A DNA stretch of 64,000 nt, from the NCBI GenBank assembly GCA_038238015.1, contig JBBRYA010000011.1, forward strand, positions 1-64,000. Direction: 5' to 3'. This document shows positions 1 through 9,055 of the stretch, piece by piece. Below the pieces are notes generated by a model, which did not search any database, was not told where the DNA came from, and worked only from the letters and a program-made list of their open reading frames with translations. The stretch comes from DASQFQ01 sp038238015 (GTDB taxonomy: Bacteria > Actinomycetota > Thermoleophilia > Solirubrobacterales > Solirubrobacteraceae). A program made the position numbers and the translations under genes. Position 1 is the first letter of the stretch. Each line of letters opens with the position of its first letter.

Positions 1-516
1 ACCGGCGACGTCTTCCACTCCCTGCGCTGCGACTGCGGCGAGCAGCTCGAGTCCGCGCTGGCCCAGATCGAGCGCGAGGGCCAGGGCGTGCTGCTCTACC
101 TCGCCCAGGAGGGCCGCGGGATCGGGCTGCTCAACAAGCTGCGCGCCTACAAGCTCCAGGACGGCGGCCTGGACACCGTCGACGCCAACCTCGAGCTCGG
201 GCTGCCGGTGGACCTGCGCGACTACGGCATCGGCGCGCAGATCCTCGTCGACCTCGGGCTCGGGACGATCCGGATCATGACCAACAACCCGAAGAAGATC
301 ATCGGGCTGGAGGGCTACGGCCTCTCGGTCACCGAGCAGGTCCCGATCGAGCACGCCCCCAACCCGCACAACGAGCGCTACCTCGACGCCAAGCGCACCA
401 AGCTCGGCCACACGCTGCACCACCAGGGGCTCGCGCTCGACGAGGAGATGCTGCACGCCGAGCACGAGCACGACCGCGACGCCGCCGGGGCCGAACGGCC
501 TGCCACGCGTGACTGA
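1..516 (+). CDS. ribA: GTP cyclohydrolase II, 5' truncated by window edge
   Basis: C-terminal 171 codons of GTP cyclohydrolase II, which opens GTP to 2,5-diamino-6-ribosylamino-pyrimidinone phosphate at the head of riboflavin synthesis. The first visible residues hold the zinc-site pair in SLRCDCGEQL, followed by AQEGRGIGLLNKL, both hallmarks of the family. The gene runs in from the left edge, so it cannot be said whether an N-terminal DHBP synthase domain makes it a fused RibBA. The last 40 residues after YLDAKRTKLGH are a His/Asp/Glu-rich tail. It overlaps ribH by 8 nt, so the two are probably translated together. Identification is secure; the start is outside the window. Confidence 0.95.
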   Translation, partial: TGDVFHSLRCDCGEQLESALAQIEREGQGVLLYLAQEGRGIGLLNKLRAYKLQDGGLDTVDANLELGLPVDLRDYGIGAQILVDLGLGTIRIMTNNPKKIIGLEGYGLSVTEQVPIEHAPNPHNERYLDAKRTKLGHTLHHQGLALDEEMLHAEHEHDRDAAGAERPATRD

Positions 517-949
517 GCGCCCCCCGCGCTACGCGATCGCGGTCGGGCGCTTCTACGAGGAGCTGGCCGAGCGGCTGCTCGCCGGGGCGCAGGCGGCGTT
601 CGGCGAGGCGGGCGCAGGCGAGGCCGACGTCTTCGACGTCCCGGGCGCCTACGAGCTGCCGCTCGCCGCGCTCTATGCCGCCCAGAGCGGCCGCTACGCC
701 GGGGTGGCCCGCCTCGGCGCGGTCATCCGAGGCGAGACCGACCACTACGACTACGTCTGCGCCGAGGCCGCTCGCGGCATTCAGGACGTCCAGCTGCGCA
801 CCGGCGTTCCGTGCGCGTTCGGCGTCCTGACGGTCGAGACCATGGACCAGGCGCTCGAGCGCAGCGGCGGCGGCACGCGCGACTCGGGCCGCCATGCGGC
901 TGAGGCGGTGCTGCGGATGGCGGCGCTGCGCGCCGAGCTCTCGGCTTGA
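509..949 (+). CDS. ribH: 6,7-dimethyl-8-ribityllumazine synthase
   Basis: Lumazine synthase joins the pyrimidine from the RibA branch with 3,4-dihydroxybutanone phosphate. At 146 aa it has the usual length. Visible family blocks are VGRFYEELAERLLAGA near the N terminus, DVPGAYELPLAA (residues 43-54), AVIRGETDHYDYV with the conserved GET/H segment, and GVLTVETMDQALERSGG. The GTG start lies inside the last codons of ribA, and the stop overlaps the TTG start of the next gene, so ribA-ribH-methyltransferase form one rightward operon. The final step enzyme, riboflavin synthase, is not in view. Confidence 0.96.
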   Translation: MTERPPRYAIAVGRFYEELAERLLAGAQAAFGEAGAGEADVFDVPGAYELPLAALYAAQSGRYAGVARLGAVIRGETDHYDYVCAEAARGIQDVQLRTGVPCAFGVLTVETMDQALERSGGGTRDSGRHAAEAVLRMAALRAELSA

Positions 950-1698
950 GCCTCTACGACGGGATCGGCCGGACCTACGCCCGCACCCGGGCGACCGACC
1001 CGCGCATCGCCGCCGCGATCTGGGCCGCCCTCGGCGAGGCCCGCACGGTCGTGAACGTGGGGGCCGGCGCGGGGAGCTACGAGCCCCCCGACCGCCAGCT
1101 CACCGCGGTCGAGCCCTCGGAGGTGATGATCGCCCAGCGCCCCGCCGGCGCGGCGGCTGCGATCCAGGCGGGGGCGGAGGCGCTGCCCTTCGAGGACGGC
1201 AGCTTCGACGCCGCGATGGCGGTGCTCACGTTGCACCACTGGTCGGACTGGCGGCGCGGCGTGGCCGAGCTGCGGCGCGTGGCCCGCGACCGTGTCGTGG
1301 TGTTCTCCTGGGACCCGACCTTCGCCGCTCGGCTGTGGATCTCGGCGGAGTACTTCCCGGAGATGATCGACGACGACGTCGCCAACTTCCCCTCTCTCGC
1401 CGATCAGGCCGCGGCGCTCGGGGAGGCCGACATCAGTGTCGTCCCGATCACCCACGACTGCCGCGACGGCTTCTACGGCGCGCACTGGCGGCGCCCCGAG
1501 GCCTACCTGGACCCGCACGTCCGGGCCGGGATCTCGACCTTGGCCAAGCGGAGCCCGGAGGAGCTGGCAGCGGGCCTGCAGCGGCTGCGGGCCGGCGCCT
1601 GGCGCGAGCGCCACCACGACCTGCTCGAGCGCGACGAGCTCGACCTCGGCTATCGCCTGCTGGTCAGCGGCGCAGACGCTGCTGCGCTCGGCGCTTGA
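946..1698 (+). CDS. class I SAM-dependent methyltransferase
   Basis: A 250-residue Methyltransf_11-type protein. The glycine-rich SAM site is VVNVGAGAGSYEP (residues 35-47), followed by the acidic VEPSEV and the LTLHHWSDW post-motif (residues 94-102) typical of small-molecule methyltransferases. The start is taken as TTG overlapping the ribH stop, because the protein begins with the family-typical YDGIGRTYARTR only from there. The substrate cannot be read from sequence. Its 3' end overlaps the convergent methyltransferase by 35 nt. Confidence 0.85.
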   Translation: MSLYDGIGRTYARTRATDPRIAAAIWAALGEARTVVNVGAGAGSYEPPDRQLTAVEPSEVMIAQRPAGAAAAIQAGAEALPFEDGSFDAAMAVLTLHHWSDWRRGVAELRRVARDRVVVFSWDPTFAARLWISAEYFPEMIDDDVANFPSLADQAAALGEADISVVPITHDCRDGFYGAHWRRPEAYLDPHVRAGISTLAKRSPEELAAGLQRLRAGAWRERHHDLLERDELDLGYRLLVSGADAAALGA

Positions 1699-2425
1699 GC
1701 CGCCTCGCCGCCCCCGCCGCGAGCGCGCCGAGCGGCCGGCTCGTCTCGAGCGTGTAGCGCCGCGGCTCGCCGGGCGCCTTGCGGGCCCAGCCCCACCACT
1801 CGTCCTGCACCTTGAGCTCGGTGAACGACGGATGCTGGCCGACGATCAGGTCGAACACCGCGCGCAGGTGCGGCTCGGTGCGCTCGGCCTCGGAGAGCTC
1901 GCGGTGCACGATGCCATCCGTCGCGTCGCGGCCCGGGTCCTGCGCGTAGGTCCAGTCGAGGTCGTCGAGCAGCAGCCAGCCGCCGGGCCGCAGCAGCTTC
2001 TCCACGAGGATCACCGCGAGCCCGTCGATCGTCCAGTTCTTCGCACCGTCGAGGTAGACGAAGTCGTACAGCGGCGCCACGTTGCCCGCGCGGTCTGACC
2101 GCTCGCCCACGCGCTCCTTCAGCCACCAGGTGTAGGAGGAGTGCTCGCGCACGACGCTGACGCGGTCGGCGACCCCGGCCCGCGTGAGCACCTGCTCGGG
2201 TGCGGGCTCATAGCGCGCGCCGGCGAAGTCCACCGTGGTCAGGTGGCCGGCGCCGTTGTCGGCCAGCGCGGCGGCCATGTAGGCGGCCCCGACGCCGTGG
2301 GCGGTCCCGAGCTCGAGCACGTCGCGAGGGCGCTGCGCCCGCACGTGGTCATAGACGATGCGCCCCTGCTCGGGGGACATGAACGGCACGCCGGCGACGG
2401 CGCGTGCGACCGCTTCGAAGCTCAG
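1664..2425 (-). CDS. class I SAM-dependent methyltransferase (Methyltransf_24-like), probable CTG start
   Basis: Leftward protein with the SAM motif DVLELGTAHGVGAAYMAAAL, an acidic TTVDFAG, and YDFVYLDGAKNW followed by LRPGGWLLLDDLDWTY, the pattern of the O-methyltransferase/Methyltransf_24 group. Similarity appears to begin at SFEAVARAVAGVPFMSPEQG. No ATG, GTG or TTG precedes that block without running deep into the kinase gene. A CTG whose last bases form CTGA with the kinase stop would couple the two genes; the alternative is GTG at 2389, giving 241 aa. Substrate unknown. It sits directly downstream of the protein kinase, so co-expression is likely. Confidence 0.78.
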   Translation of the reverse strand: MSFEAVARAVAGVPFMSPEQGRIVYDHVRAQRPRDVLELGTAHGVGAAYMAAALADNGAGHLTTVDFAGARYEPAPEQVLTRAGVADRVSVVREHSSYTWWLKERVGERSDRAGNVAPLYDFVYLDGAKNWTIDGLAVILVEKLLRPGGWLLLDDLDWTYAQDPGRDATDGIVHRELSEAERTEPHLRAVFDLIVGQHPSFTELKVQDEWWGWARKAPGEPRRYTLETSRPLGALAAGAARRLKRRAQQRLRR

Positions 2426-3975
2426 CCTTGCCCCGCTGCGGCTTTGTCCTTGGCCAGCTCGGCGTCGACCGCACTCTTCTGGTCGTTCGGGTAGCGGCGC
2501 TTGCGCTCCTCGAGCGTCTTGACCGCGCCCTGCGGATCGCCCGTCTGGCGCTGGGCCTTGGCGAGCTCGAAGAGCGCGTAGCCGCACGGCGAGACCGCGG
2601 CGCCCGGGGTGCAGGAGAGCCTGGCCGCCTTCTGCGCGTACGGCAGTGCCTTCTCGGGCTTGCCGGCGTTGTTGAGGTTGAACGCCTGCACCTGCAGCTG
2701 CCCGGGGTTGTTTCCGGCCGGCTCCTTTCCGCCCGTGGGCTTCTTGGTGGCCGCGGGGGCGGGCGTCCCGGTCGCCGCGGGCGTCGCGGTCTGGGTCGCG
2801 GCGGCGGTGGGGGTCGGGGTCGGCGTCTTCTTCGCCGGCGTCGTGGTCTTTGCGGGCGTGGGTGTGCCGCTCGCGGTCTGCCTGCCGTTGTCCTTGCCGC
2901 CGCTGCTCAGCAGCACCACCGCCAGCATCCCAACGAGCAGCAGCGCGGCGAGCGCGGCCAGCACGGCACCCCGCCCGGGGCCGCTGCGTGACCGGCGCGG
3001 CGGCGGCAGCTCGTCGCGCGCGGGCGCGCGCCGCGCCGGCGGCGGGGAAGGGGGCGGCGTGGCGTCGCGCTCCGGCATGTGCCGGGTCGCCTCGGTCGCG
3101 AGCGGCACGGCTGCCGCTGCCGCGGCGGGCGGCCGGCTCTTGCCGCGGACCGCCGTCGCCAGACGTTCGGCGAACTCCTCCGCGGTCGCCCAGCGGTCCT
3201 CGGGCTCCTTGGCCAGCCCGCGGGCCAGGACGGCGTCGACCTCGGGGTTGAGGTCGTCGGCGAACTCCGAGGCGCGCGGCGGCTCGTCCTCGACGTGGGC
3301 GCGGGCCTGCGCGGCGAAGTGCTCGGCGGTGAACGGCTTGCGCCCGGTCAGCAGCTCAAAGGCGACCACGGCCAACGCGTAGCGGTCCGAGGCCGCCACG
3401 GCCGGGTGCCCCATCGCCTGCTCGGGAGAGATGTAGGCGGCGGTGCCGAGCACCTGCCCCGTCTGGGTCACCTGCTCCTCCCAGGCCAGGCGGGCGATGC
3501 CGTAATCGCCGACCGCGAGGCGGTCGCGGTCGTCGAGCAGCAGGTTCGCGGGCTTGATGTCGCGGTGCACGACGCCGGCGGCATGGGCGGTGTCCAGGGC
3601 GCCCGCCGCCTCGGCGAGCCAGCGCAGCGCGCGCTCGTGGTCGATCGGCTCGCCCTTGCGCAGGACGTCGGCGACCGATCCGCCACGCATCAACTCCATC
3701 ACCATGAAGGTCCGGCCGTCGTGCTCGCCGACGTCGTAGATCGTCACCACGTTGGCGTGCGAGGACAGCCCGGCGGCTGCGCGCGCCTCGCGCTGGAAGC
3801 GCGTGCGGGCGCGCTCGTCCTCGCTCAGGTGGGTGGCGAGGAGCTTGACCGCGACCGCGCGGTCAAGCAGTTCGTCGTGGGCTTCCCAGACGGACGCCAT
3901 CCCGCCGTTGGCGATATGACGAACAACCCGATAGCGGTCGGGCAGGGAGATTCGAGCCGGGGATACCGGTGGCAC
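2422..3975 (-). CDS. transmembrane Ser/Thr protein kinase, PknB-like
   Basis: A 517-residue Hanks-type kinase. Residues 14-275 are the kinase domain: GGMASVW glycine loop (24-30), VAVK with Lys44, HRDIKPAN catalytic loop (Asp139), and DYG (157-159) in place of the usual DFG. A low-complexity Pro/Ala linker leads to one membrane span at about 337-357. The outside part has a Thr/Pro-rich stretch (370-425) and a helical, TPR-like C-terminal domain (427-510) with two Cys (455, 464) that could form a disulfide. PASTA repeats are absent, so the ligand differs from classic PknB. The start is a GTG with a TACCGT box 7 nt upstream, divergent from rpmB. Confidence 0.92.
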   Translation of the reverse strand: MPPVSPARISLPDRYRVVRHIANGGMASVWEAHDELLDRAVAVKLLATHLSEDERARTRFQREARAAAGLSSHANVVTIYDVGEHDGRTFMVMELMRGGSVADVLRKGEPIDHERALRWLAEAAGALDTAHAAGVVHRDIKPANLLLDDRDRLAVGDYGIARLAWEEQVTQTGQVLGTAAYISPEQAMGHPAVAASDRYALAVVAFELLTGRKPFTAEHFAAQARAHVEDEPPRASEFADDLNPEVDAVLARGLAKEPEDRWATAEEFAERLATAVRGKSRPPAAAAAAVPLATEATRHMPERDATPPPSPPPARRAPARDELPPPRRSRSGPGRGAVLAALAALLLVGMLAVVLLSSGGKDNGRQTASGTPTPAKTTTPAKKTPTPTPTAAATQTATPAATGTPAPAATKKPTGGKEPAGNNPGQLQVQAFNLNNAGKPEKALPYAQKAARLSCTPGAAVSPCGYALFELAKAQRQTGDPQGAVKTLEERKRRYPNDQKSAVDAELAKDKAAAGQG

Positions 3976-3982
3976 GCAAGGG

Positions 3983-4012
3983 ACGGTACCCGACCTACCC
4001 GGCCGCTATGCT
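3983..4012. promoter_or_regulatory. divergent promoters for the kinase and rpmB
   Basis: On the minus strand TACCGT (3988-3983) lies 7 nt before the kinase GTG. On the plus strand TATGCT (4007-4012) lies 11 nt before the rpmB ATG. Neither gene has a good Shine-Dalgarno sequence, so both mRNAs are probably leaderless or nearly so. Confidence 0.5.
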
Positions 4013-4023
4013 TCGCGACCGCC

Positions 4024-4212
4024 ATGGCTCGAGTCTGTCATTCCTGCGGCAAGCGTCCCGCGTTCGGCCAGAGCCGGTCGCACTCGATGGTTGCCACCAA
4101 GCGCCGTTTCGACCCGAACCTGCAGAAGGTGCGGATCGTCGAGGCCGGCGCCCCGAAGCGCGTGTACGTCTGCACGCGCTGCCTCAAGGCCGGCAAGATC
4201 ACCAAGGCTTAG
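4024..4212 (+). CDS. rpmB: 50S ribosomal protein L28
   Basis: A 62-residue L28, opening with MARVCHSCGKRPAFG and closing with CTRCLKAGKI. The two Cys pairs (CHSC, CTRC) make this the zinc-binding C+ form. The start was chosen as the ATG that gives the standard N terminus; a TATGCT -10 box lies 11 nt before it. It is followed after 13 nt by the FakA-like gene, the usual pairing in actinobacteria and Firmicutes. Confidence 0.97.
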   Translation: MARVCHSCGKRPAFGQSRSHSMVATKRRFDPNLQKVRIVEAGAPKRVYVCTRCLKAGKITKA

Positions 4213-4225
4213 CGGCCCCCCCGCG

Positions 4226-5854
4226 GTGGCCGATCCCAGTCTCGTCCGCTTCCGGGCCGTGGTCGAAGGTGCCCTCGCGCAACTGGAGGCACGCCGCGGC
4301 GAGGTGAACGACCTCAACGTGTTCCCGGTCGCCGACGGTGACACCGGCGACAACATGGCGCTCACGCTGCAGGCGGTGCTCGACGAGCTCGACCGGCTCT
4401 CCGAGGGCGGCCCGCTCGACGAGATCGGGCGCGAGCAGATCGTCGCCTCCGTCGCCCGCGCCGCGCTGCTCGGGGCCCGCGGCAACTCGGGGGTGATCCT
4501 CTCGCAGCTGATCCGCGGTGCCGCGGAGGAGCTGATCTCGCGTCCGGGCGAGCTCGTGGACCCCGTGCTGATCGGCGCCGCCCTGGCCCGCGCCGCCGAT
4601 CGCGCGTATGACTCGGTGCGCTCGCCGGCGGAGGGGACGATCCTCACCGTCGTGCGCGAGATGGCCCACCGCGTGGCCACGGAGCTCGCCCACATGCCCA
4701 AGGTGCGGCTCAACGGGGGGTCCTCGCCCGAGGAGCAGGACGCGCTGATCGCCGACGTGCTCGAGCCGGCGCTCGACGCGGGCCAGGATTCGGTCAAGCG
4801 CGGCCCCGAGCTGCTGCCGGTGCTCCGCGAGGCGGGCGTCGTCGATGCCGGGGGCTACGGGCTGACCGTGATGTTCGCCGGCGTCATCGCCGCGCTTCGC
4901 GGCGCTGAGCCGCCGCCGCTCGACCACCACGCGCCCGCTCGCGTGAGCCATCCCCAACACGGCTCCTCGACCTACCGCTACTGCACCAACTTCGCCGTCA
5001 CCGGCAACGACCTCGACGCGGCACCGTGGATCGCGCGGCTCGAGGACGTCGGGGACTCGGTGCTGGTGGTCGGCGACCGCCACACCCTGAAGGTGCACGT
5101 CCACTCCGACGACCCCGCGCAGGCGATCGCCCTGTTCGACGGGGTCGGGGCCGTCTCGCGGCTGGACGTCGCCGACATGCACCTGCAGGTCAGCGAGCGC
5201 GCCCAGCGCCTCGGACAGGAGAGCGCGAGGAGCGGCGTGCTTGCGGTGGTGGCAGGCGAAGGCATGGGCGAGCTGTTCCGCTCGCTCGGCGCCACGCCGC
5301 TCAACGGCGGGCCGACGATGAATCCCTCGACCTACGACCTGCTCGCGGGGATCCACGGCGTGGCAGCCGAGGAGGTCGTGGTACTGCCCAACTCCTCCAA
5401 CGTGGTCATGGCCGCCGAGCGCGCATGCGAGCTGTCTGACAAGCACGTGCGCGTGGTGGCGACGCGCTCCCAGCAGGCAGGGCTCGCCGCTGCGGTGGCG
5501 CTGGACGGCGGGCGCGACGCCGAGGCCAACGCCGCGGCGATGACCGCGGCGCTCGAGGGCGTGCGCACGGGTGCGGTCACCGAGGCAGCACGCGACGACG
5601 GCGCCGAGCGCTTCCACCGCGGCGACGCGGTCGGCTTCGTCGAGGACGAGATCGTGGCCTGGGGGGCGACGGAGCCGACGCTGCGGGCGGTGCTGGCGCA
5701 GCTCGGCGAGGGCGCGGAGCTGCTGACGCTGATCGCCGGAGACGGCGCGCCGCTCGATTCCGAGGTCGTCGAGTCGCTCGCCCCCGACGGCGTCGAGGTC
5801 GACTACTCCTTCGGCGGGCAGCCCAGCTACTGGTGGCTGATCGCCGCGGAGTGA
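4226..5854 (+). CDS. DAK2/FakA-type fatty-acid (dihydroxyacetone-kinase-like) kinase subunit
   Basis: A 542-residue protein with an N-terminal DhaL/DAK2 domain (residues 1-200): NVFPVADGDTGDNM carries the Asp residues that hold Mg-ATP, and GARGNSGVILSQ follows. The C-terminal part (about 330-540) resembles the DegV-like DAK1_2 region of the YloV/FakA family, with VVLPNSSNVVMAAE. In Firmicutes FakA phosphorylates fatty acids bound to FakB; the same role is inferred here, but no FakB is in the window. GTG 4226 is preferred because upstream codons read through rpmB. It precedes recG, a conserved neighbour. Confidence 0.9.
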   Translation: MADPSLVRFRAVVEGALAQLEARRGEVNDLNVFPVADGDTGDNMALTLQAVLDELDRLSEGGPLDEIGREQIVASVARAALLGARGNSGVILSQLIRGAAEELISRPGELVDPVLIGAALARAADRAYDSVRSPAEGTILTVVREMAHRVATELAHMPKVRLNGGSSPEEQDALIADVLEPALDAGQDSVKRGPELLPVLREAGVVDAGGYGLTVMFAGVIAALRGAEPPPLDHHAPARVSHPQHGSSTYRYCTNFAVTGNDLDAAPWIARLEDVGDSVLVVGDRHTLKVHVHSDDPAQAIALFDGVGAVSRLDVADMHLQVSERAQRLGQESARSGVLAVVAGEGMGELFRSLGATPLNGGPTMNPSTYDLLAGIHGVAAEEVVVLPNSSNVVMAAERACELSDKHVRVVATRSQQAGLAAAVALDGGRDAEANAAAMTAALEGVRTGAVTEAARDDGAERFHRGDAVGFVEDEIVAWGATEPTLRAVLAQLGEGAELLTLIAGDGAPLDSEVVESLAPDGVEVDYSFGGQPSYWWLIAAE

Positions 5855-5885
5855 GCCGACCACCCGGGCGGTCATCATCCCGCGC

Positions 5886-8021
5886 GTGGTCCCCACCGCC
5901 TTCGCCAGCGCGCAGCCGCTGCCCGACGACGCCCTGCGCGCCGCAGGACCGCCGCCTCGCTACCCGCGCCCGTCGCAGCTGCAGCTCCCGCTCGAGGTCG
6001 CACCCGCCCCTGCCGCCAAGGGCGCCGAGCGGCTGGGCCTGCTCACCGTCGGTGACCTGCTCGAGCACCTCCCGCGCGACCGCGAGCAGGCGCGCACGAT
6101 CGCCGAGCTGACCGCGGAGGAGACCGCAACGGTGGTCGTCGAGGTGCGCTCGATCACCTCGCGCTCGGTGCGCTCGCGCAAGATGCGCCCGCTCGTAGAG
6201 GCGGTCGTCGCGGACGCGTCGGGGACGATGAGCGCCACGTTCTTCAATCAGCCGTGGCTCGAGCGCAAGTACCGGCCGGGCATGCGCCTGCTGCTGCAGG
6301 GCAAGTACCAGGCCCGCAACCGCTTCCGCGTCTCCTTCCACGCGCCCACGGCCGAGGCGGTCGGCGACGCGGGCGAGGTCGCCACCTACCCCGCGACCGA
6401 GGGGCTGTCCTCGACGCAGATCCTGGCGCTCGCGCGCGAGCACCGCGCCGCGGCGCGTGATTCCGTCGAGCCGCTGCCCGCCCGGCTGCGCGTGCTCGAG
6501 CGCTTGCCCGACCGCGCCGCCGCGCTCGACGCCGCGCACTTCGGCGACCACGAGCGCGGCCGCCGCCGGCTGGCCTTCGAGGAGCTGCTGGTCCTCCAGC
6601 TCGCGTTGCTGCGCCGCCGCGCGCGTCGTCGCGACGGTGCGCGCGCCGATGCGCTCGCACCGCCGGGGGAGCTGACGGCGCGCTGGCTCGCGCACTCGCT
6701 CCCGTTCACGCCGACCGGCGACCAGCGCACCGCGATAGCGATGATCGACGACGACCTCGCCCAGGACCGGCCGATGCAGCGGCTGCTGATGGGGGAGGTG
6801 GGCTCGGGCAAGACCGTCGTCGCCCTCTACGCGATGCTGCGCGCGGTCGAGAACGGCAGCCAGGCCGCGCTGATGGCGCCGACCGAGACGCTCGCCGAGC
6901 AGCACTTCGCCACGCTGCAGCGCCTGATGCCCGGGGAGCTCGTGCCCGCCGCCCTGCTGACCGGCTCGACGCCCGCCGGGCGGCGCGCGGACCTGCTCGG
7001 CAAGCTCGCCAGCGGGGAGCTGCGGCTGCTGGTCGGCACGCACGCGCTGATCGAGGATGCGGTCGAGTTCGACCGGCTCGGCGTTGCGGTGGTCGACGAG
7101 CAGCATCGCTTCGGCGTCAACCAGCGCCGGGCACTCGACCGCAAGGCGATGCGCGTCAAGGGCGAAGCCCGCGACGCGGGCCTTTCGCCGCACGTCCTGC
7201 ACATGACCGCCACGCCGATCCCGCGCACGCTCGCGCTGACCGCCTACGGGGACCTCGACGTCACCGTCCTGCGCGAGCTGCCCGCCGGCCGCCGCCCGAT
7301 CGACACTCACCTGGCCGCGACCGAGCGCGAGCGCGCTCGGGCCTATGAGCGCATCCGCGAGGAGCTGCGCGCCGGGCGCCAGGCGTTCGTGGTCTGCCCG
7401 CTGGTGGAGGAGTCCGAGGCGCTGCAGGCGCGCGCCGCCACCGCCGAGTTCGAGCGCCTCGCGCGCACCGAGCTCAAGGAGTTCCGCGTCGTGCTGCTGC
7501 ACGGGCAGAAGCGCCCGCGCGAGAAGCAGGAGGCGATGAAGGCGTTCGCGGCGGGCGCGGCCGACGTGCTCGTGGCCACCACGGTGATCGAGGTCGGCAT
7601 CGACGTGCCCAACGCGTCGGTGATGCTGGTCGAGAACGCCGAGCGCTACGGGATCTCACAGCTGCACCAGCTGCGAGGGCGCATCGGCCGCGGCGAGCAC
7701 GCGTCGGCCTGCATCCTGTTCGGCCCCAAGGAGTCCCCGCGGCTGCGCGCGCTGGAGGCCCACCGCGACGGCTTCGAGCTCGCCGAGATCGACCTCGCGC
7801 TGCGCGGCGAGGGCGAGATGCTCGGCACCCGGCAGTCCGGGCTCGCGCAGTTCCGCGTCGCGCGCCTGCCCGAGGACGCCGAGCTGCTCGAGCGCGCCCG
7901 CATGCGCGCCCGTGCCCTGCTCGACGCCGACTCCGAGCTCGCGCTCCCCGAGCACGGGCTGCTCGAGGACGCCGTCCGCGCGGCCTACGGCGCCGAGGCC
8001 CTCGAGCCGATCCCGGCGTGA
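5886..8021 (+). CDS. recG: ATP-dependent DNA helicase RecG
   Basis: RecG remodels stalled replication forks and branch-migrates Holliday junctions. The 711-residue protein has an OB-fold wedge domain near 60-170 (including SATFFNQPWL), Walker A GEVGSGKTVVALYA at about 302, the DEAD-variant DEQHRFG at about 403, TATPIPRT, and the helicase C-terminal motifs TTVIEVGIDVPNA and QLRGRIGRG. The length is normal. The first 45 residues are proline-rich and less conserved, so the exact GTG start is uncertain. It overlaps rsmD by 4 nt (GTGA). Confidence 0.96.
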   Translation: MVPTAFASAQPLPDDALRAAGPPPRYPRPSQLQLPLEVAPAPAAKGAERLGLLTVGDLLEHLPRDREQARTIAELTAEETATVVVEVRSITSRSVRSRKMRPLVEAVVADASGTMSATFFNQPWLERKYRPGMRLLLQGKYQARNRFRVSFHAPTAEAVGDAGEVATYPATEGLSSTQILALAREHRAAARDSVEPLPARLRVLERLPDRAAALDAAHFGDHERGRRRLAFEELLVLQLALLRRRARRRDGARADALAPPGELTARWLAHSLPFTPTGDQRTAIAMIDDDLAQDRPMQRLLMGEVGSGKTVVALYAMLRAVENGSQAALMAPTETLAEQHFATLQRLMPGELVPAALLTGSTPAGRRADLLGKLASGELRLLVGTHALIEDAVEFDRLGVAVVDEQHRFGVNQRRALDRKAMRVKGEARDAGLSPHVLHMTATPIPRTLALTAYGDLDVTVLRELPAGRRPIDTHLAATERERARAYERIREELRAGRQAFVVCPLVEESEALQARAATAEFERLARTELKEFRVVLLHGQKRPREKQEAMKAFAAGAADVLVATTVIEVGIDVPNASVMLVENAERYGISQLHQLRGRIGRGEHASACILFGPKESPRLRALEAHRDGFELAEIDLALRGEGEMLGTRQSGLAQFRVARLPEDAELLERARMRARALLDADSELALPEHGLLEDAVRAAYGAEALEPIPA

Positions 8022-8554
8022 GGGTGATCGCCGGGCGCTGGGGCGGCCGGCGGCTGGTCACCCCGCGCGGGGCCGCGACGCGGCCGACTTCAGACCGCGT
8101 CCGCGAGGCGCTGTTCTCCGTTCTGGGCGAGCGCGTGGACGAGGCGCGCGTGCTCGACCTGTTCGCCGGCTCGGGTGCGCTGGGCCTCGAGGCGCTCTCG
8201 CGCGGAGCGGCCGCGGCGACGTTCGTGGACTCCGCGCCGGCCGCCGTCGCGGCGGTGCGGGCGAACCTCGAGGCGCTGGGCGCGGAGGCCGAGGTGCGCC
8301 GCGCCGACGCCCGCGCCTTCCTCCACACCGCACGCACCGCGGCGCGTCAATACGATCTGATCTTCCTTGACCCGCCATACCGCTTGGCGGCGCGCCTCGG
8401 GCGCGAGCTCTCGGAGGGACTGCCAGGCGTGCTGGCGGCCTCCGCGCTCGTGATCTGCGAGAGCGACCGCCGCTCGCCGCTGGAGCTCCAGCTGCCCCTC
8501 ACCGACGAGCGCCGCTACGGCGACACCCTCATCCGCCTCCATGAACCCCGATAA
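8018..8554 (+). CDS. rsmD: 16S rRNA (guanine966-N2)-methyltransferase RsmD
   Basis: Small-subunit rRNA methyltransferase of 178 aa. MRVIAGRWGGRRL is the classic N terminus, VLDLFAGSGALGLEALSRGA the SAM motif (residues 46-65), and DLIFLDPPY the catalytic loop. GTG start overlaps the recG stop; its own 3' end overlaps coaD by 14 nt. The recG-rsmD-coaD order is widely conserved, which supports a single operon. Confidence 0.95.
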   Translation: MRVIAGRWGGRRLVTPRGAATRPTSDRVREALFSVLGERVDEARVLDLFAGSGALGLEALSRGAAAATFVDSAPAAVAAVRANLEALGAEAEVRRADARAFLHTARTAARQYDLIFLDPPYRLAARLGRELSEGLPGVLAASALVICESDRRSPLELQLPLTDERRYGDTLIRLHEPR

Positions 8555-9038
8555 CCGCATCGCCGTGTGCCCCGGGTCCTATGACCCGATCACGCTCGGC
8601 CACGTCGACGTGATCTCGCGCGCCTCGGTGATGTTCGACGAGCTGATCGTGGCGGTGGTCAACGCCTCCGTGCGCAAGAGCGCGACGGTGTTCACGGCCG
8701 AGGAGCGCGTGGGCTTCATCGAGCGCGCCACCGCCCATCTGGGCAACGTGCGGGTGGACACCTTCGGGGTCCTGATCGTTGACTACGCGCGGTCGATGGG
8801 AGCCAAGGCGATCGTCAAGGGACTGCGCGCGATCTCCGACTTCGAGTACGAGCTGGAGATGAACCAGCTCAACCGCCACCTGTCGCCCGACATCGAGTCG
8901 GTCTACCTGATGGCGTCGCCGCAGTACAGTTTCCTCTCCTCGAGTGGGGTCAAGGAGATCGCGACGTTCGGTGGCGACATCTCAGACCTCGTACCGGAGG
9001 AGGTGGCGGGCCGGTTGCAGGAAGCGCTGGCTCGCTGA
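8541..9038 (+). CDS. coaD: phosphopantetheine adenylyltransferase
   Basis: Fourth step of CoA synthesis from pantothenate: adenylation of 4'-phosphopantetheine. The 165-aa protein has the nucleotidyltransferase signature GSYDPITLGHVDV (residues 11-23), KGLRAISDFEYELEMNQLN, and the C-terminal SSSGVKEIATFGGD corresponding to the ISSTxVR motif. ATG start lies within rsmD. Family length is normal. Confidence 0.97.
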   Translation: MNPDNRIAVCPGSYDPITLGHVDVISRASVMFDELIVAVVNASVRKSATVFTAEERVGFIERATAHLGNVRVDTFGVLIVDYARSMGAKAIVKGLRAISDFEYELEMNQLNRHLSPDIESVYLMASPQYSFLSSSGVKEIATFGGDISDLVPEEVAGRLQEALAR

Positions 9039-9055
9039 CGAAACCAGGAGCGCCA

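Noticed and set aside
5577..7502. A 641-codon open frame on the minus strand opposite recG
   Set aside because: High GC creates long antisense frames; recG motifs are intact on the plus strand and the minus product is Arg/Ala/Gly-rich with no domain.
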